NCBI GenBank assembly: GCA_040143965.1 | Contig: JASJQH010000113.1 | Coordinates: forward strand, 1-28,575 | Source of the DNA: Basidiobolus ranarum | Taxonomy: Eukaryota; Basidiobolomycota; Basidiobolomycetes; Basidiobolales | Reading direction: 5' to 3' | DNA: 28,575 nucleotides | Shown: positions 9,457 through 19,040 of the stretch, in pieces | How the letters are laid out: every line of letters begins with the position of its first letter | How positions within the stretch are numbered: position 1 is the first letter of the stretch | Translations under genes and position numbers: made by a program | The notes under the pieces: generated by a model | What the model saw: the letters and a program-made list of their open reading frames with translations, nothing else | Databases searched by the model: none | What the model was told of the DNA's origin: nothing

Positions 9457-10284
9457 TCACTGATCTTCACTAGTTTTCTTGAGTGATCTCGGTTTTCGCA
9501 CTTTACTTGGGGTACTTTGTAATTCGGTATGAAGATGGAATCTCTCTGGTGTATTAAGAGATGAAGCGTTCATTCCAGAAGTGAATTTTCTATAACAAAG
9601 GTCCTTCTAAGATATTCTTAAATAATTGTATCAATAACATACAAAAAAGTATACCATCTGACATAAGATTGACAAAGTCAAGTTAACCATGTAAATGATG
9701 ATTTTCCCCAGTTCCTTTGTGTAACGAATGAGATACGTTGTATACTAATCAAATATTTAGTCAAGGTAAGATTGAAAGTGGTGAATATCTTCGTACATTA
9801 TCTTTAAGGTTTTCAATGTCTTTCTTATGTCGTTTCATAAAAGGTTGGAGGAATTGTTTGTATAAAGTTTCTGCTCCCTAATAATTTTTCGAAATTAGAA
9901 GTAGAACAAATGTTCGAGTCTAAATTTAACTTTTACCCAAGGCTGAGTGATTAACAAAAATCCTACTAGCAGTAACTTGATGTATGTATATAAAGGCAAC
10001 CTGTATTTAAAAAGAGTTTAGGTAAAATTTGGCTCAAAATGTGAACAATTGCTACACTTACCACCATTCTAAAAGTAAATCACAGACAGCCTCGACAAGA
10101 CGATAAGTAACCATAACTATCCAAAAGGTGACCCACTGGATAAGGGCAGTTCTTCTTCTCGACTTCACTGCCTTATAAGAGCGATAAAGACCTATCGATA
10201 AGCTAAAAGCAAAGTGAGAAAAGCTGACTTCGTAACCATAAACCTCGAGGAGTGTTACCAGAGGAATTTTGCTAAGGTGTACAT
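9457..10284 (-). CDS. REEP/Yop1 (TB2/DP1/HVA22) family ER-shaping protein
   Basis: Six small exons on the minus strand: 10284-10259, 10202-10062, 10000-9937, 9877-9797, 9744-9688 (or to 9655) and 9606-9457, for 172 (or 183) residues. Every exon is too short to stand out alone, but all phases join. Recognition rests on the family core: LYRSYKAVKSRRR, then a QWVTFWIVMVTYRLVEAVCD-type membrane hairpin, the LPLYTYIKLLLVGFLL second hairpin, and GAETLYKQFLQPF followed by a basic KRHKKD amphipathic stretch. Proteins of this family insert hairpins into the ER membrane and bend it into tubules. The tail (last 49 residues) is polar and basic. Uncertain points are the donor of intron 2 (GTAAGT at 10061 preferred over a GTGGTA two codons of frame away), the donor of the last intron (9687 or 9654), and the short first exon encoding only MYTLAKFL. 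Confidence 0.78.
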
Positions 10285-10585
10285 GTCGTTAAGGTGTGGT
10301 GACTTGTTCGTGTGGTAATGATGTATTATATGTTACTTTTGTAGAGGAGAGGAACCTAGTTAAAATCCGCACAACAAAACACCAATAGTGGATCTATCAA
10401 GTAACACATAGAGCGAATCTTAAACATTGTGACAGTGATTAGCCATCCATTGTTTTCATGAGCACCGAATAGTGAAAAAAACAAATATGTGAATCCGGAG
10501 TGACATTCTGAACCTTCAAAAAAAAATCATGTTTATCTTATTAATTGATTTAAACTCATAAAATAGCTTCCAAGTTTATTCCGAA
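10285..10585. other. Divergent intergenic region
   Basis: About 300 nt between the REEP-like gene (minus) and the acetyltransferase (plus). AT-rich near the acetyltransferase start; no defined motif or coding signal seen. Confidence 0.45.
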
Positions 10586-11122
10586 ATGACCATAGAGCAA
10601 AAGATCGAGTACACTGTTCTACCTTCAAAAAACTCCCCTTTGAGTAGACAAAAGTCGGAAGTGATTGAGAAGATCCAATTAATAGAAAAGCGAACTTTTC
10701 CAAAAAATGAATGTATGCCGATTGAACACGAAGCTAAGAAGCTTACCAATACTTTAATTATTGCCTATTATTTCAAGACCAGCACTACAAGTGATCAAAA
10801 ACCAGTTAAACCGCAAAAAATTCTTTGTATCGTTGGCTACCTTATATATACCTTTTCAAAGGTAGATTCCATGGTGAAAATCATCAAAGTTGCAGTGGAC
10901 AAGCCGTTCAGAGGTCACGGTATAGCTACCAATTTGATGAACTCAGCATTGGAAAAGGTCAGAGAATCATGTACTCAGGAAATGAGATGTCAACTACACG
11001 TAGACCCGACTCGTACCGAAGCAGTTGGTCTATACTTGAAAATGGGTTTTGTGGTTGAAAAAAGAATGGAGAATTACTACGCCGAAAACAGACATGCCGA
11101 TTTGATGTATTTGAAACTATGA
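10586..11122 (+). CDS. GNAT-family N-acetyltransferase
   Basis: Single exon, 178 residues. The acetyl-CoA pyrophosphate loop (motif A) is KVAVDKPFRGHGIATNLM with the R-G-H-G-I-A signature at 109-114. The C-terminal part has the usual motif B form, with AVGLYLKMGF (146-155) followed by a tyrosine-containing ENYYAENRHADLMYL strand. The N-terminal 60 residues are charged and contain FPKNECMP, seen in single-domain GNATs that act on protein N-termini or small amines. It is not close enough to Naa or Hat subfamilies for me to name a substrate. Short 3' distance (145 nt) to the convergent P450 gene. Confidence 0.85.
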   Translation: MTIEQKIEYTVLPSKNSPLSRQKSEVIEKIQLIEKRTFPKNECMPIEHEAKKLTNTLIIAYYFKTSTTSDQKPVKPQKILCIVGYLIYTFSKVDSMVKIIKVAVDKPFRGHGIATNLMNSALEKVRESCTQEMRCQLHVDPTRTEAVGLYLKMGFVVEKRMENYYAENRHADLMYLKL

Positions 11123-11219
11123 AAGACAACACCTGAACTGAAAAATAATTGTGTATCTATAATAGAAGAGAGTATATATATTGCTTTTGTAATTAGTTCT
11201 TTTACTCAGAGAACACAGC

Positions 11220-11234
11220 TATATATATATATAT
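11220..11234. repeat. (TA)n microsatellite
   Basis: Fifteen nt of uninterrupted TA between the convergent acetyltransferase and P450 genes. A second short run lies at 11173-11181. Confidence 0.8.
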
Positions 11235-11267
11235 CTAAAGGAATAAACCAAGGATAGCTCCCAGAAA

Positions 11268-12806
11268 TTACATGGTTTGGGTAAATATGAAATTAAAGAT
11301 GTTTTGAGACCGCTTGGGAATGAACCTTACTTTGTATTCCAGTGGATAATTAGCTAAGCCACGAGTCATATCTTCATCCCGTAATAAATCTCCCACAGGT
11401 GTTTTTGAGCACTCTACAACATTAAACGCCCAAATGATTCCAGCAACCGCTACCCAAACTTGTTGATCCGCGAAATGAGACCCTGCACAGATACGCCTGC
11501 CAGCTCCAAATGCGTGATGATCCCAGTCTTCTAAAATTTTACTTTCATCGCCTTCTTTGTTCAAAAAGCGTTCAGGCAGGAATTTTTCTGGAGATGCAAA
11601 CCTCTCTGGATCAAAATGGATAGCGTGGGAATTAAGGATAATGAGGGTGTTTTGGGGGATGACATACTGCTCATATACATCGTCTTCTGTACTTGCATGA
11701 GGAATGCCTAGAAAACTGGGCGTACGAAATCGAAAAAGCTCTTTTAAGAAAGCATTCAAGTACACCAGATTCTTGGAATCTTCTTGGTAATTGGGAGGTC
11801 TACTTGACCCAACTATCTGCTCCATTTCAAGTTGGAGTTTCTCCTGAACCCGAGGAATCCTAGCTAAAATCAATGTAGCCCAAGTAAGAAAGCATGCGGA
11901 GCTGTCGAAGCCACCACGAAGTAAACTATCACATAGATAGATGATATCCATATCATCTAGACCGTCTTTTTCTGCATGCTTTTGAATGGTTTCCAGTACA
12001 GTCTCCGGGCGATTGGGGCTTTCGAGGTGCCCGTTCAAAGCCCCTATGTTCTGGATTTCACGTACGATTTGCTCTCGTTTCTCTCTTATGTCATATCCCT
12101 TTTTGAAGATTGGGTTGTTCGGAAATTTGTTGAGAAATGGAAAGTAAGAAAGGAAGCTAGCGCCTACATTATTGATCCCATGAAGGTCATCGGTGGCCTG
12201 GACAAACTCCTTCATGATATATTCTTCAGAGGGCCGTAAACTACGACCAACCAATAAGGCCACAACTGAGTTAAAAGAAAACTTCTTCATTATGTCTTCT
12301 GGATAAAAACCATCATCGGCACTTTTATCGGATGCTTCTACCAAGTCGAGCAACAGATTGTTCGTCTGTAGATCCAATACAGGTAGATAGCTCTGCACTG
12401 CGCTTGAGTTAAACGCTCTATATATGGCTTTACGCATTTTTCTCCATTGATTTCCATATGGTAACACTGACACTCCTTTGTCAGCACGAAAGCATACTTC
12501 ATTAATCAGATATGATTGGTTACGTGAAGAATATTTGGAGCCCCTTTTGACAAATATCTCCTTTACCGACTTTGTATCGTTTACGACTACGCAGAGTCTG
12601 ACACCTAACCTTATACTGAACACTGGGCCATACTTGCGTGCCCACTTGGTAAGTGTCAAATGCGGCAGACGACCTAGCTGAAAGAAGTTTCCTACTAATG
12701 GAAGCCCCAATGGTCCCGGCGGTAAATACTTGCGCGAGTAAGATACATGGTAGAAAAGTTTCAATAAATACATCAAGATCACTGCAGAGATTAAGATCCC
12801 AATCAT
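11268..12806 (-). CDS. Cytochrome P450 monooxygenase
   Basis: No introns; 512 residues from the ATG at 12806. A longer frame opens at 12935, but a TATA box at 12918-12911 lies inside that extension, and the inner ATG starts directly with an N-terminal membrane anchor (GILISAVILMYLLKLFY) followed by the proline hinge PPGPLGLPLVGN, so I prefer the inner start. Key motifs: helix C WRKMR; helix I RGGFDSSA, where the usual threonine of [AG]Gx[DE]T[TS] is serine; helix K KELFRFR (ExxR); PERF; and the heme loop FGAGRRICAG (433-442) with the heme-binding Cys440. It is a class II microsomal enzyme needing a P450 reductase. I cannot assign a CYP family or substrate. It reads in the same direction as the permease upstream, without evidence of a link. 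Confidence 0.92.
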   Translation of the reverse strand: MIGILISAVILMYLLKLFYHVSYSRKYLPPGPLGLPLVGNFFQLGRLPHLTLTKWARKYGPVFSIRLGVRLCVVVNDTKSVKEIFVKRGSKYSSRNQSYLINEVCFRADKGVSVLPYGNQWRKMRKAIYRAFNSSAVQSYLPVLDLQTNNLLLDLVEASDKSADDGFYPEDIMKKFSFNSVVALLVGRSLRPSEEYIMKEFVQATDDLHGINNVGASFLSYFPFLNKFPNNPIFKKGYDIREKREQIVREIQNIGALNGHLESPNRPETVLETIQKHAEKDGLDDMDIIYLCDSLLRGGFDSSACFLTWATLILARIPRVQEKLQLEMEQIVGSSRPPNYQEDSKNLVYLNAFLKELFRFRTPSFLGIPHASTEDDVYEQYVIPQNTLIILNSHAIHFDPERFASPEKFLPERFLNKEGDESKILEDWDHHAFGAGRRICAGSHFADQQVWVAVAGIIWAFNVVECSKTPVGDLLRDEDMTRGLANYPLEYKVRFIPKRSQNIFNFIFTQTM

Positions 12807-13268
12807 ATTGTCTATTGCTATTAGGATTTGAGTCGTGTAAATAGAACAATTGCAATGGAGTGGCAATCCTAGTGAAGCCTTTGATAGATAGCTTCTTCTA
12901 TCTTGCCTTATATTTATAGGGAATCTATCGGACACTTATAGAAACACTTTCACTCACGCTACGGTCGTACGAGACGAGTTTCAACTAAAACTCTCCTAAA
13001 ATCTTATCGTTCCAAGCAGGGAAGATTCCTGCAATCCTACGATGTTCTGTCACATCATATCCGAAACAAATCATACTTGATGGACGTGGCTTTAAGGATT
13101 TTAACTGAATCAAAACAAGGCTGTATGAATATTAGCATTAGTAAAGGGTTGAGTAGTGCATTTTCCAAAGAGTGGTTTATTATCCATAATTCTACATACA
13201 AAAGTGGAGATTCAGTGAACAGCAAAGATTTCTTCTAAATAACTAGATTTTCTTCTACTCGCATTCGT
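12807..13268. other. Upstream region of P450 / 3' flank of permease
   Basis: Contains the P450 TATA box (12918-12911) and an apparent non-coding leader of roughly 75-80 nt. The rest is the 3' flank of the permease gene, with no feature I can name. Confidence 0.5.
12911..12918 (-). promoter_or_regulatory. TATA box of the P450 gene
   Basis: Minus strand reads TATAAATA, 105 nt before the preferred ATG at 12806. Its presence argues against the longer reading frame that starts at 12935. Confidence 0.6.
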
Positions 13269-14750
13269 CTAATCGATACGATGATGTCTAATAGGAATAT
13301 CCCGATGAAGGTCATATAATTCATATTCCGCATTCTCCTCGGATTTCTCGACGGATTCTCCTACTAGATTGTCTCTTCCTTCAGATGTGTTGGGAGTATC
13401 ATTGCTCCTTTGAGGATAACCACGGAGAATTTGATAGAGTATCACTGCTGAGATGGTAGATACTCCGATTCCATCTAAAGCAATAGGACCAAATGTAACT
13501 TTGAGATCACCAGTCATGCCAGTCCCTAAGAGAACGGAGATACCTGCGGTAAGGAGGTTTCGTGGGTTGGTGAAATCGATTTTGTTCTCAATCCAAATAC
13601 GTCCACCACTAACTGCAATCAATCCAAATAGTATAATACTTAATCCACCAAAAACCCCCGCTGGAATTGTATTGATGATGGCACCAAACTTGGGTAGAAA
13701 TCCAATAATCAATGCAACTGTAGCGGCCGTAACAAATACCAATGTTGAAAAGATCTTTGTAACTGCCATAACACCTATGTTCTCTGCATAGGTAGTAACT
13801 CCGAGAGATCCTAAACTACCGGCAATGATTGTAGCCAGAGCATCCCCCATAAACGCCCTTCCGATATACTGCTCAATGTTTCGGCCGGTCATAGCGGAGA
13901 CTGCCTTGATGTGACCAATATTTTCAGCCACAAGAATAATAACCACTGGCGTGATCAAGCTTATAGAATGACTGTCAAACTTGGGAGTATGAAAAAGTGG
14001 CAAACCTATCCACTTTGCATTACCAACACCAGTATAATCGATTTTGGTTCCAGCACCAGCATAACCACAAATCAAATTGATTACATAGCCAACAATGGCA
14101 CCCAGAAGAATAGGTACACGTCGGGTAAATCCTGGCCCATAAACAGAAAAGAATGAAACGGCAAGAACAGTTGAAAATGCCATCCAGGCGTCAAAAGAGT
14201 TGGCTGCTGCTTGGTTTACAGCAGTTCCTGCCAAGTTCAATCCGATTGCCATCACCACTGCTCCAGTGACTACTGGAGGCATCAGATATTCGACCCAACG
14301 ATGTCCAACCAAAAGCACGATAATCGCAATGGCTGCATAGACTGCTCCAGCAATAATGATTCCACCCTGGGCGAGGGGTATATTCTCATTAAGTCCAGCC
14401 CCAGGGCTATATTTGTATCCAGTAGCAGCCGTAACCGTACCAATAAAGGCAAAGGAACTACCAAGGTATGAAGGGACACGACCACCAGTAATAATGAAAA
14501 ACAATATGGTTCCAATACCTGAGCAAAATATCGCGGTGTTCGAATCAAAACCACACACCAAAGGAGCAAACACCGTACTTCCAAACATAGCTAACACATG
14601 CTGTAAGCCGAGTACGATGAGCTCTATCCAAGGTGGACGCTCATCAGGACCTATTTGACCTCCTTTGACGAGTGTGAATTTTGGGAAATAAGAGCTCAAC
14701 CTAGATCTCGAGCTGTTATTTATAGAGACTCCTTCAATTTTACTGCTCAT
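13269..14750 (-). CDS. NCS2-family uracil/xanthine permease (UraA/RutG-like)
   Basis: Single exon, 493 residues, about 14 membrane helices. It is a proton-coupled nucleobase transporter of the plasma membrane. The TM1 QH motif is at Gln50-His51. The essential acidic TM8 motif is AENIGH (275-280). The family signature [QEP]NxGx4T[RKG] is ENIGVMAVTK (323-332). Glu in place of Gln in that signature, plus AENIGHIKAV, GRAFMGDALAT and PKFGAIINTIPAGVFGG, place it with bacterial-type uracil permeases (UraA, RutG, PyrP) and not with the UapA/UapC xanthine-uric acid carriers common in fungi. The C-terminal 45 residues are polar and acidic, as in a cytosolic tail. The lack of introns in an intron-rich window agrees with possible acquisition from bacteria, though the gene next to it is also intron-free. 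Confidence 0.9.
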   Translation of the reverse strand: MSSKIEGVSINNSSRSRLSSYFPKFTLVKGGQIGPDERPPWIELIVLGLQHVLAMFGSTVFAPLVCGFDSNTAIFCSGIGTILFFIITGGRVPSYLGSSFAFIGTVTAATGYKYSPGAGLNENIPLAQGGIIIAGAVYAAIAIIVLLVGHRWVEYLMPPVVTGAVVMAIGLNLAGTAVNQAAANSFDAWMAFSTVLAVSFFSVYGPGFTRRVPILLGAIVGYVINLICGYAGAGTKIDYTGVGNAKWIGLPLFHTPKFDSHSISLITPVVIILVAENIGHIKAVSAMTGRNIEQYIGRAFMGDALATIIAGSLGSLGVTTYAENIGVMAVTKIFSTLVFVTAATVALIIGFLPKFGAIINTIPAGVFGGLSIILFGLIAVSGGRIWIENKIDFTNPRNLLTAGISVLLGTGMTGDLKVTFGPIALDGIGVSTISAVILYQILRGYPQRSNDTPNTSEGRDNLVGESVEKSEENAEYELYDLHRDIPIRHHRID

Positions 14751-15348
14751 GGTGGAAAACGAGAAGGCTGGATATAGCAGAGAGTGTAGTGTTCAGTTGC
14801 ACCACTTAACACAAGATTACATTATCCTTGTTTGTCAATACTATATCCTAGAGAAGTAAAAAAAATCTTGCCTTTACTATATAAGGAGATCCCCTTTTGT
14901 AACACCAGTGAGTAACCAGATCTGCACCCTGTTAACATTCGGTGAATATCAAATATCGATTTTCTTTAAATCGTTTAAAAGAGACCAATTGGGAGGCTGC
15001 AACATTCAGCCAATCTCAATCATATTTCAAAGTCATTCATTTCCAGAAATATATGTTATCTATAGACTGTGAAACAAAGTATAGGTAAGGGGCAACAGGA
15101 TTTGGAATTTTGGAGGGAAATGTTGACTATTTCTCCGGCGTTTGCTTAGTGTTGGTAACATATGTTAGGATGACCCCTGGTAAAGGTGAATCCATTTAAC
15201 TCAGGGAATGTTGGATTTCAGTTGTCATAGTTAACACGAACCATTGAAGATACCATTTATCCAGCACGATGGAGGAATGAGTGAGTGAAAAAGTACGACG
15301 AAAGGAAAAATCAACCGAGAGTAGCATTGCATTTTTTCTTCACATTCA
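14751..15348. other. Upstream region of permease / 3' flank of KCTD-like gene
   Basis: Has a TATATAG-type element on the minus strand near 14877-14884, a CCAATTGG at 14985-14992 and a CCAAT at 15010-15014, which could be HAP-complex sites for the permease. No coding signal. Confidence 0.45.
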
Positions 15349-16134
15349 TCATTTCTTTAGAAGAACCCAGAATTTCTCACTTGGTGTGATCTTGGAAACG
15401 CCAATTCCTGCCAAACCAAAGCCTTCAATCTCTTTCAGTTGAAGTATTTTGTGCACTACCCTTTTGGAATCATCTCGAAACCGAAATAGTTCGTGAGCTA
15501 ACTGCTCATGATTTTGAAAGCCTCCAATCTCATTCAATAAAGTCTCTGCTACTAAAGGTGCACTTTCTATGGCATGTGTAAGTTTAGACAACGGTAAAAA
15601 TTGAACCAATTCCTTATTGAAGTGGAATTCATGGTCACTACCACTTACTACAATAACCAAGATCGCTTGTGTGGTTTTAGAAGACATATACCACGTACTT
15701 TCCTCTCTTTTTTCAATTTCTTTTTCCAATTCCTCCAAGCCAAAAAAACGTGCCTCATCGCGTAAAGCTTCAATCGAAACCGTCTGTCCGTCAACTGGTG
15801 TCGCCAACTCAAGTCGAAGTTGTCGTGTACGAAGATAATGCAAAATTACCCGAAACAAAACTGGGTCTCGATCTATAAACGGGATCTCTTCTACCAATTC
15901 AGTAGTCTCAGTCTCTTCTCTTGAGTTGGACTGGTTTCTAAAAACCGGTGACCATTCTGGTGAGAACATAGTACATAACATGGATTCTGGTACCGAGCGC
16001 AGAGTAGTCAGGGAAGTGGTGAAATGTTGGCCACCAACGTTTAATACTATCTTGGAAGAGTAGCCCATACTTTGGAAATTCCCTTCACTTGTACTCACTT
16101 CTAAATCACTAGAGATTGATCGAATGAAGAACAA
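15349..16134 (-). CDS. BTB/POZ (K+ channel tetramerisation-type) domain protein, KCTD-like
   Basis: Single exon of 261 residues from the ATG at 16134, or 239 residues from the ATG at 16068. The T1-type BTB domain begins right after the second methionine: KIVLNVGGQHFTTS, TLRSVPESML, MFSPEW, then IDRDPVLFRVILHYLR and EALRDEARFFGLEELE, covering about residues 27-140. KCTD proteins often form oligomeric adaptors for cullin-3 ubiquitin ligases; that role is family knowledge, not visible here. The C-terminal 110 residues match nothing I know; KCTD-like proteins of protists and fungi often have such an unassigned half. The start is ambiguous: a GTGAGT donor-like site lies between the two ATGs, and the domain needs only the second. 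Confidence 0.82.
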   Translation of the reverse strand: MFFIRSISSDLEVSTSEGNFQSMGYSSKIVLNVGGQHFTTSLTTLRSVPESMLCTMFSPEWSPVFRNQSNSREETETTELVEEIPFIDRDPVLFRVILHYLRTRQLRLELATPVDGQTVSIEALRDEARFFGLEELEKEIEKREESTWYMSSKTTQAILVIVVSGSDHEFHFNKELVQFLPLSKLTHAIESAPLVAETLLNEIGGFQNHEQLAHELFRFRDDSKRVVHKILQLKEIEGFGLAGIGVSKITPSEKFWVLLKK

Positions 16135-16636
16135 GAATTAAATTCTATGCCAGTTGATCACTCGATATCAATAAATACTAAATGATAATGGACTGGTGAC
16201 TGGTTGAGGAAAAGGTACCATTGTTTACGTAGTCTGTTGCATGTGATTAACCTGACCTTGACCCTAACCCATTATTTGACTTGTAAATGGATTTACGTCA
16301 CATTGAAAAGTAATCCTTGCTTCGATCCCTTGTAATCTTTCGAAATATCGACTATTGCTTTGCTTGTGGTTTTAAGTTAAAAGCACACCATTAGTGCGAA
16401 TGTAGCTGTGAGTGTATAATCCGCGACCTTGTGAGATTTGAACGAAAAGTAAAGATCCGATCAAGCCACGATCCAAGTAGATGGATCATGATTTTATCTC
16501 CAGTAGTAACATAACTAAGCATATAATCTCCAATGTCTTCAAACAAGCCCCCTGCTTTTTTAGTGGACTATTTCTCTGAATTCTTGAAGAGTTTCAATAT
16601 GATATTTAGTGGCTGTTCATCCTCCTCTATCCGTCA
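16135..16636. other. Divergent intergenic region
   Basis: Shared upstream region of the KCTD-like gene (minus) and the NAD kinase gene (plus), containing one telomere-like ACCCTAACCC box at 16261-16270. No coding signal seen. Confidence 0.5.
16261..16270 (+). promoter_or_regulatory. Telomere-like ACCCTAACCC box
   Basis: Single copy about 127 nt upstream of the KCTD-like start. Same orientation in the window as the boxes at 1044, 3487 and 4106. Confidence 0.35.
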
Positions 16637-18737
16637 ATGCAATTATTCGTAAATTTACGTAAGGAAACTTTTCTCAAAGTTGCAGCCAAATTACCTCAAC
16701 GATGTATCAGTCACGACCGAAATTTCAGCAGAAACCCCTTGTACCAGTTCCAACGCTCTATTTTCACTCGCACTTTAAAGTCAACCAAAACTTTACCTAC
16801 CAAAGTTCCTTTAGAACTCCGACCGATAGTTGCTTTAGGTAGTACATCTTCAGAAATAAACCCCCGAACGTTGTGAAAACACAGTACTGACCATCTTGTA
16901 GGCCAAGATAAACAGCACATGGAACATTATTTAGAAAGAACTAAAAAACTGGAAGCTCGGATTCCCACAGCAATCAAACAGCCCTCGAGCGATACTAGCG
17001 GGTATGATGCCCACTAAAATAGATACACTAATTTGGAATTCTGGTTTTCTTTTCCCTAAACATTTTGTAACTCGATATCATTCTAGGGGAAGCTATAAAC
17101 TTCATTGGACAGAAACCCCTCGAACAGTGTTGATTGTTAAGAAACCTAACGATCAAGGAACAGAAAAGGCATTGATAGATATGGTGAAGTAAGAAATTCT
17201 AAAGCCTATTTCTTTTCGTAAACCAAACTAGCGCATCTATTCTCAGCTCAGTTATTATTTTTTACATTCAAGTTGGCTTCACGAGAACTACCCAAAGATG
17301 AATATTGTATTGGAGCCGAGTGTGGCGGATTTCATGCAACGTCAATTTCCGTTTGTTTATGTGATACCTGAAGGTACTTCTTGAAATTCAGATGATCCAC
17401 AACCTTGACTTTATTGACATTTTGAAAACTCAAGGCTACATTCACGAATACTCCAGAGCCGTAGATTTTATAGTTACTTTAGGTGGAGATGGAACTATTC
17501 TTCATACATCTTCTTTATTTGAAGGCCCTGTTCCCCCGATCCTATCATTCTCCATGGGCACTCTTGGATTTCTCATTCGTTTCAGTATCCTTCTTTCTTT
17601 ACTACATAGGAATCAGATAACGCTCAGTATATATTATATCCCTTAATCTCCTCATATTAGATATCAAGGACTACCAAAAAGCGTTGGATCAAATGATTGC
17701 TGGAGATGTCAGCATGTTACTTCGTATGAGACTGCTATGTTCTGTGCATTCATCCAATGGGGAGAGGATAGTGTGGAATGGCGTGAAAACTGGTAGGTAC
17801 ATGCGCATTTGATGAGACATATAAAATATTCATGAAAGGCATTTAGGTGATTACTTGGCAATGAATGAGGTCAATATTCACAGAGGAAGATACCCGCATT
17901 TAGCACAGATTGAGATTAATGTGAATGGTCAGCATCTAACGCACGGAGTGGTAAGCATTTACTGTCTCAACGAGTCTTTCTTCTTGCCCTACTAATGCTT
18001 TTCTACATTGATTTCTTTCCTTTAGTCTGATGGGTAGGTCACTGATCATTGCTTTAAACAAAGCTCTGTCTGATGCATTATATGATTTTAGAATACTTGT
18101 GGCTACGCCTACAGGCTCAACAGCTTATTCACTCTCTGCAGGTAGTCCTTTTCTTGACCTGATCCCAAATCCGTGAAATTTATCGAGTATCATTGCTAGG
18201 TGGTCCTATCGTCCATCCTTCGGTAAAAAGTATTTTGTTGACGCCAATCTGCCCCCGCTCCCTTTCTTTCCGACCAGTTTTGCTTCCCACCGACACCTCA
18301 TTAAAGCTTAAAGTAAGAATTTTCTGCTTGATTATTATCTATTACCAAGTATCCGTTCGAGTTGCTAAGTAATCATATCAAGCTTTCAGACTCTTGTCGG
18401 GGAAATTCCGATATCACTGTAGATGGTCGAGAAATTTGTATGATGCCCAAAGGTGGTTACCTGAACGTAAGTCAAGCCATTAGAAAGCCAGCTTTAAGAA
18501 TTCCTGACCCAATATCTGGTTCTGTAGGTTTGCATGTCCCCGTATCCTGTTCCATGTGTAAACCGGTTAGGGGAAGCTAGCGATTGGGTTCGAGATATCA
18601 ACGAACTGTTAAAATGGAATCAGAATTTCGGACAAAAGAGTAGTCTTTTACAAAATGACGAAACAGAATCGGAAAAATTCGAGGAACCATCCCTCGGATT
18701 TCATTATACCATAGAAGGGTCTAAGCGACTTCAATGA
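16637..18737 (+). CDS. NAD(H) kinase, mitochondrial (Pos5-like)
   Basis: Twelve exons: 16637-16838, 16902-17001, 17087-17188, 17273-17373, 17435-17584, 17661-17792, 17847-17950, 18026-18033, 18092-18141, 18200-18312, 18383-18466 and 18528-18737, giving 451 residues. Introns are 54-85 nt long and every phase closes. The enzyme makes NADP(H) from NAD(H) and ATP. Motifs: the GGDGT loop in [23 protein letters not shown]; a NE segment (AMNEVNI); the [21 protein letters not shown] nucleotide loop; then [17 protein letters not shown]. The first ~45 residues are rich in Arg, Lys, Ser and Thr with few acids, like a mitochondrial presequence. Exon 8 is only 8 nt and encodes SDG with its neighbour. Introns 3, 4 and 10 end in AAG. 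For intron 3 a CAG acceptor at 17251 would add seven residues in frame. An alternative ATG at 17392 falls in intron 4 in this model. Confidence 0.9.
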
Positions 18738-18751
18738 GTTAAACTCTCGAA

Positions 18752-18983
18752 TTAACATGTACATTTCTTCACAGCTTCCTTACATTTTTGGAGAATGTAA
18801 CAAGGATATTTCTTCGAGATTAGCATAGAAGTTCTTGACAAATCGTTTCTTTCCAATTTGTCCAAAATTCTCAAGAGTGATTGGGTGACTTAGTCTGTAT
18901 CTACCCATTCTATAATAAAGAAGATGTAAGCAAAGTCTACCTTGTAACCATCGGAGTTTCTCTGACCTTATGGAATTGAGCAT
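18752..18983 (-). CDS. Possible small protein of unknown function
   Basis: Proposed exons on the minus strand are 18983-18941 and 18888-18752, joined over a 52-nt GT-AAG intron, giving 59 residues. It starts MLNSIRSEKLRWLQ, continues with a leucine- and lysine-rich helix (SLLRILDKLERND), and ends in a short Cys-rich basic tail with four cysteines (YPC, QKC, KKCTC). A TATATATAT element at 19041-19049 stands about 60 nt upstream. An unspliced reading from the same ATG is also open for 67 residues and stops near 18780, so the splice is a choice, not a proof. I do not recognise a family. It ends 14 nt from the NAD kinase stop, in convergent orientation. Confidence 0.35.
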
Positions 18984-19040
18984 TAGACAATATTGATCGC
19001 AGCAAATTCCCACCTGATTACATCGATAGTGATACTGGGC

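Noticed and set aside
12807-12935. 43-residue N-terminal extension of the P450
   Set aside because: A TATA box lies inside it, and the inner methionine begins the membrane anchor as usual for P450s.
13453-14658. Several plus-strand frames across the permease gene
   Set aside because: Antisense shadows of a GC-richer, clearly conserved transporter.
17361-17391. Apparent frameshift or 31-nt intron in the NAD kinase gene
   Set aside because: A normal 61-nt intron (17374-17434) with an AAG acceptor joins PEG to [11 protein letters not shown] in phase, so no break is needed.
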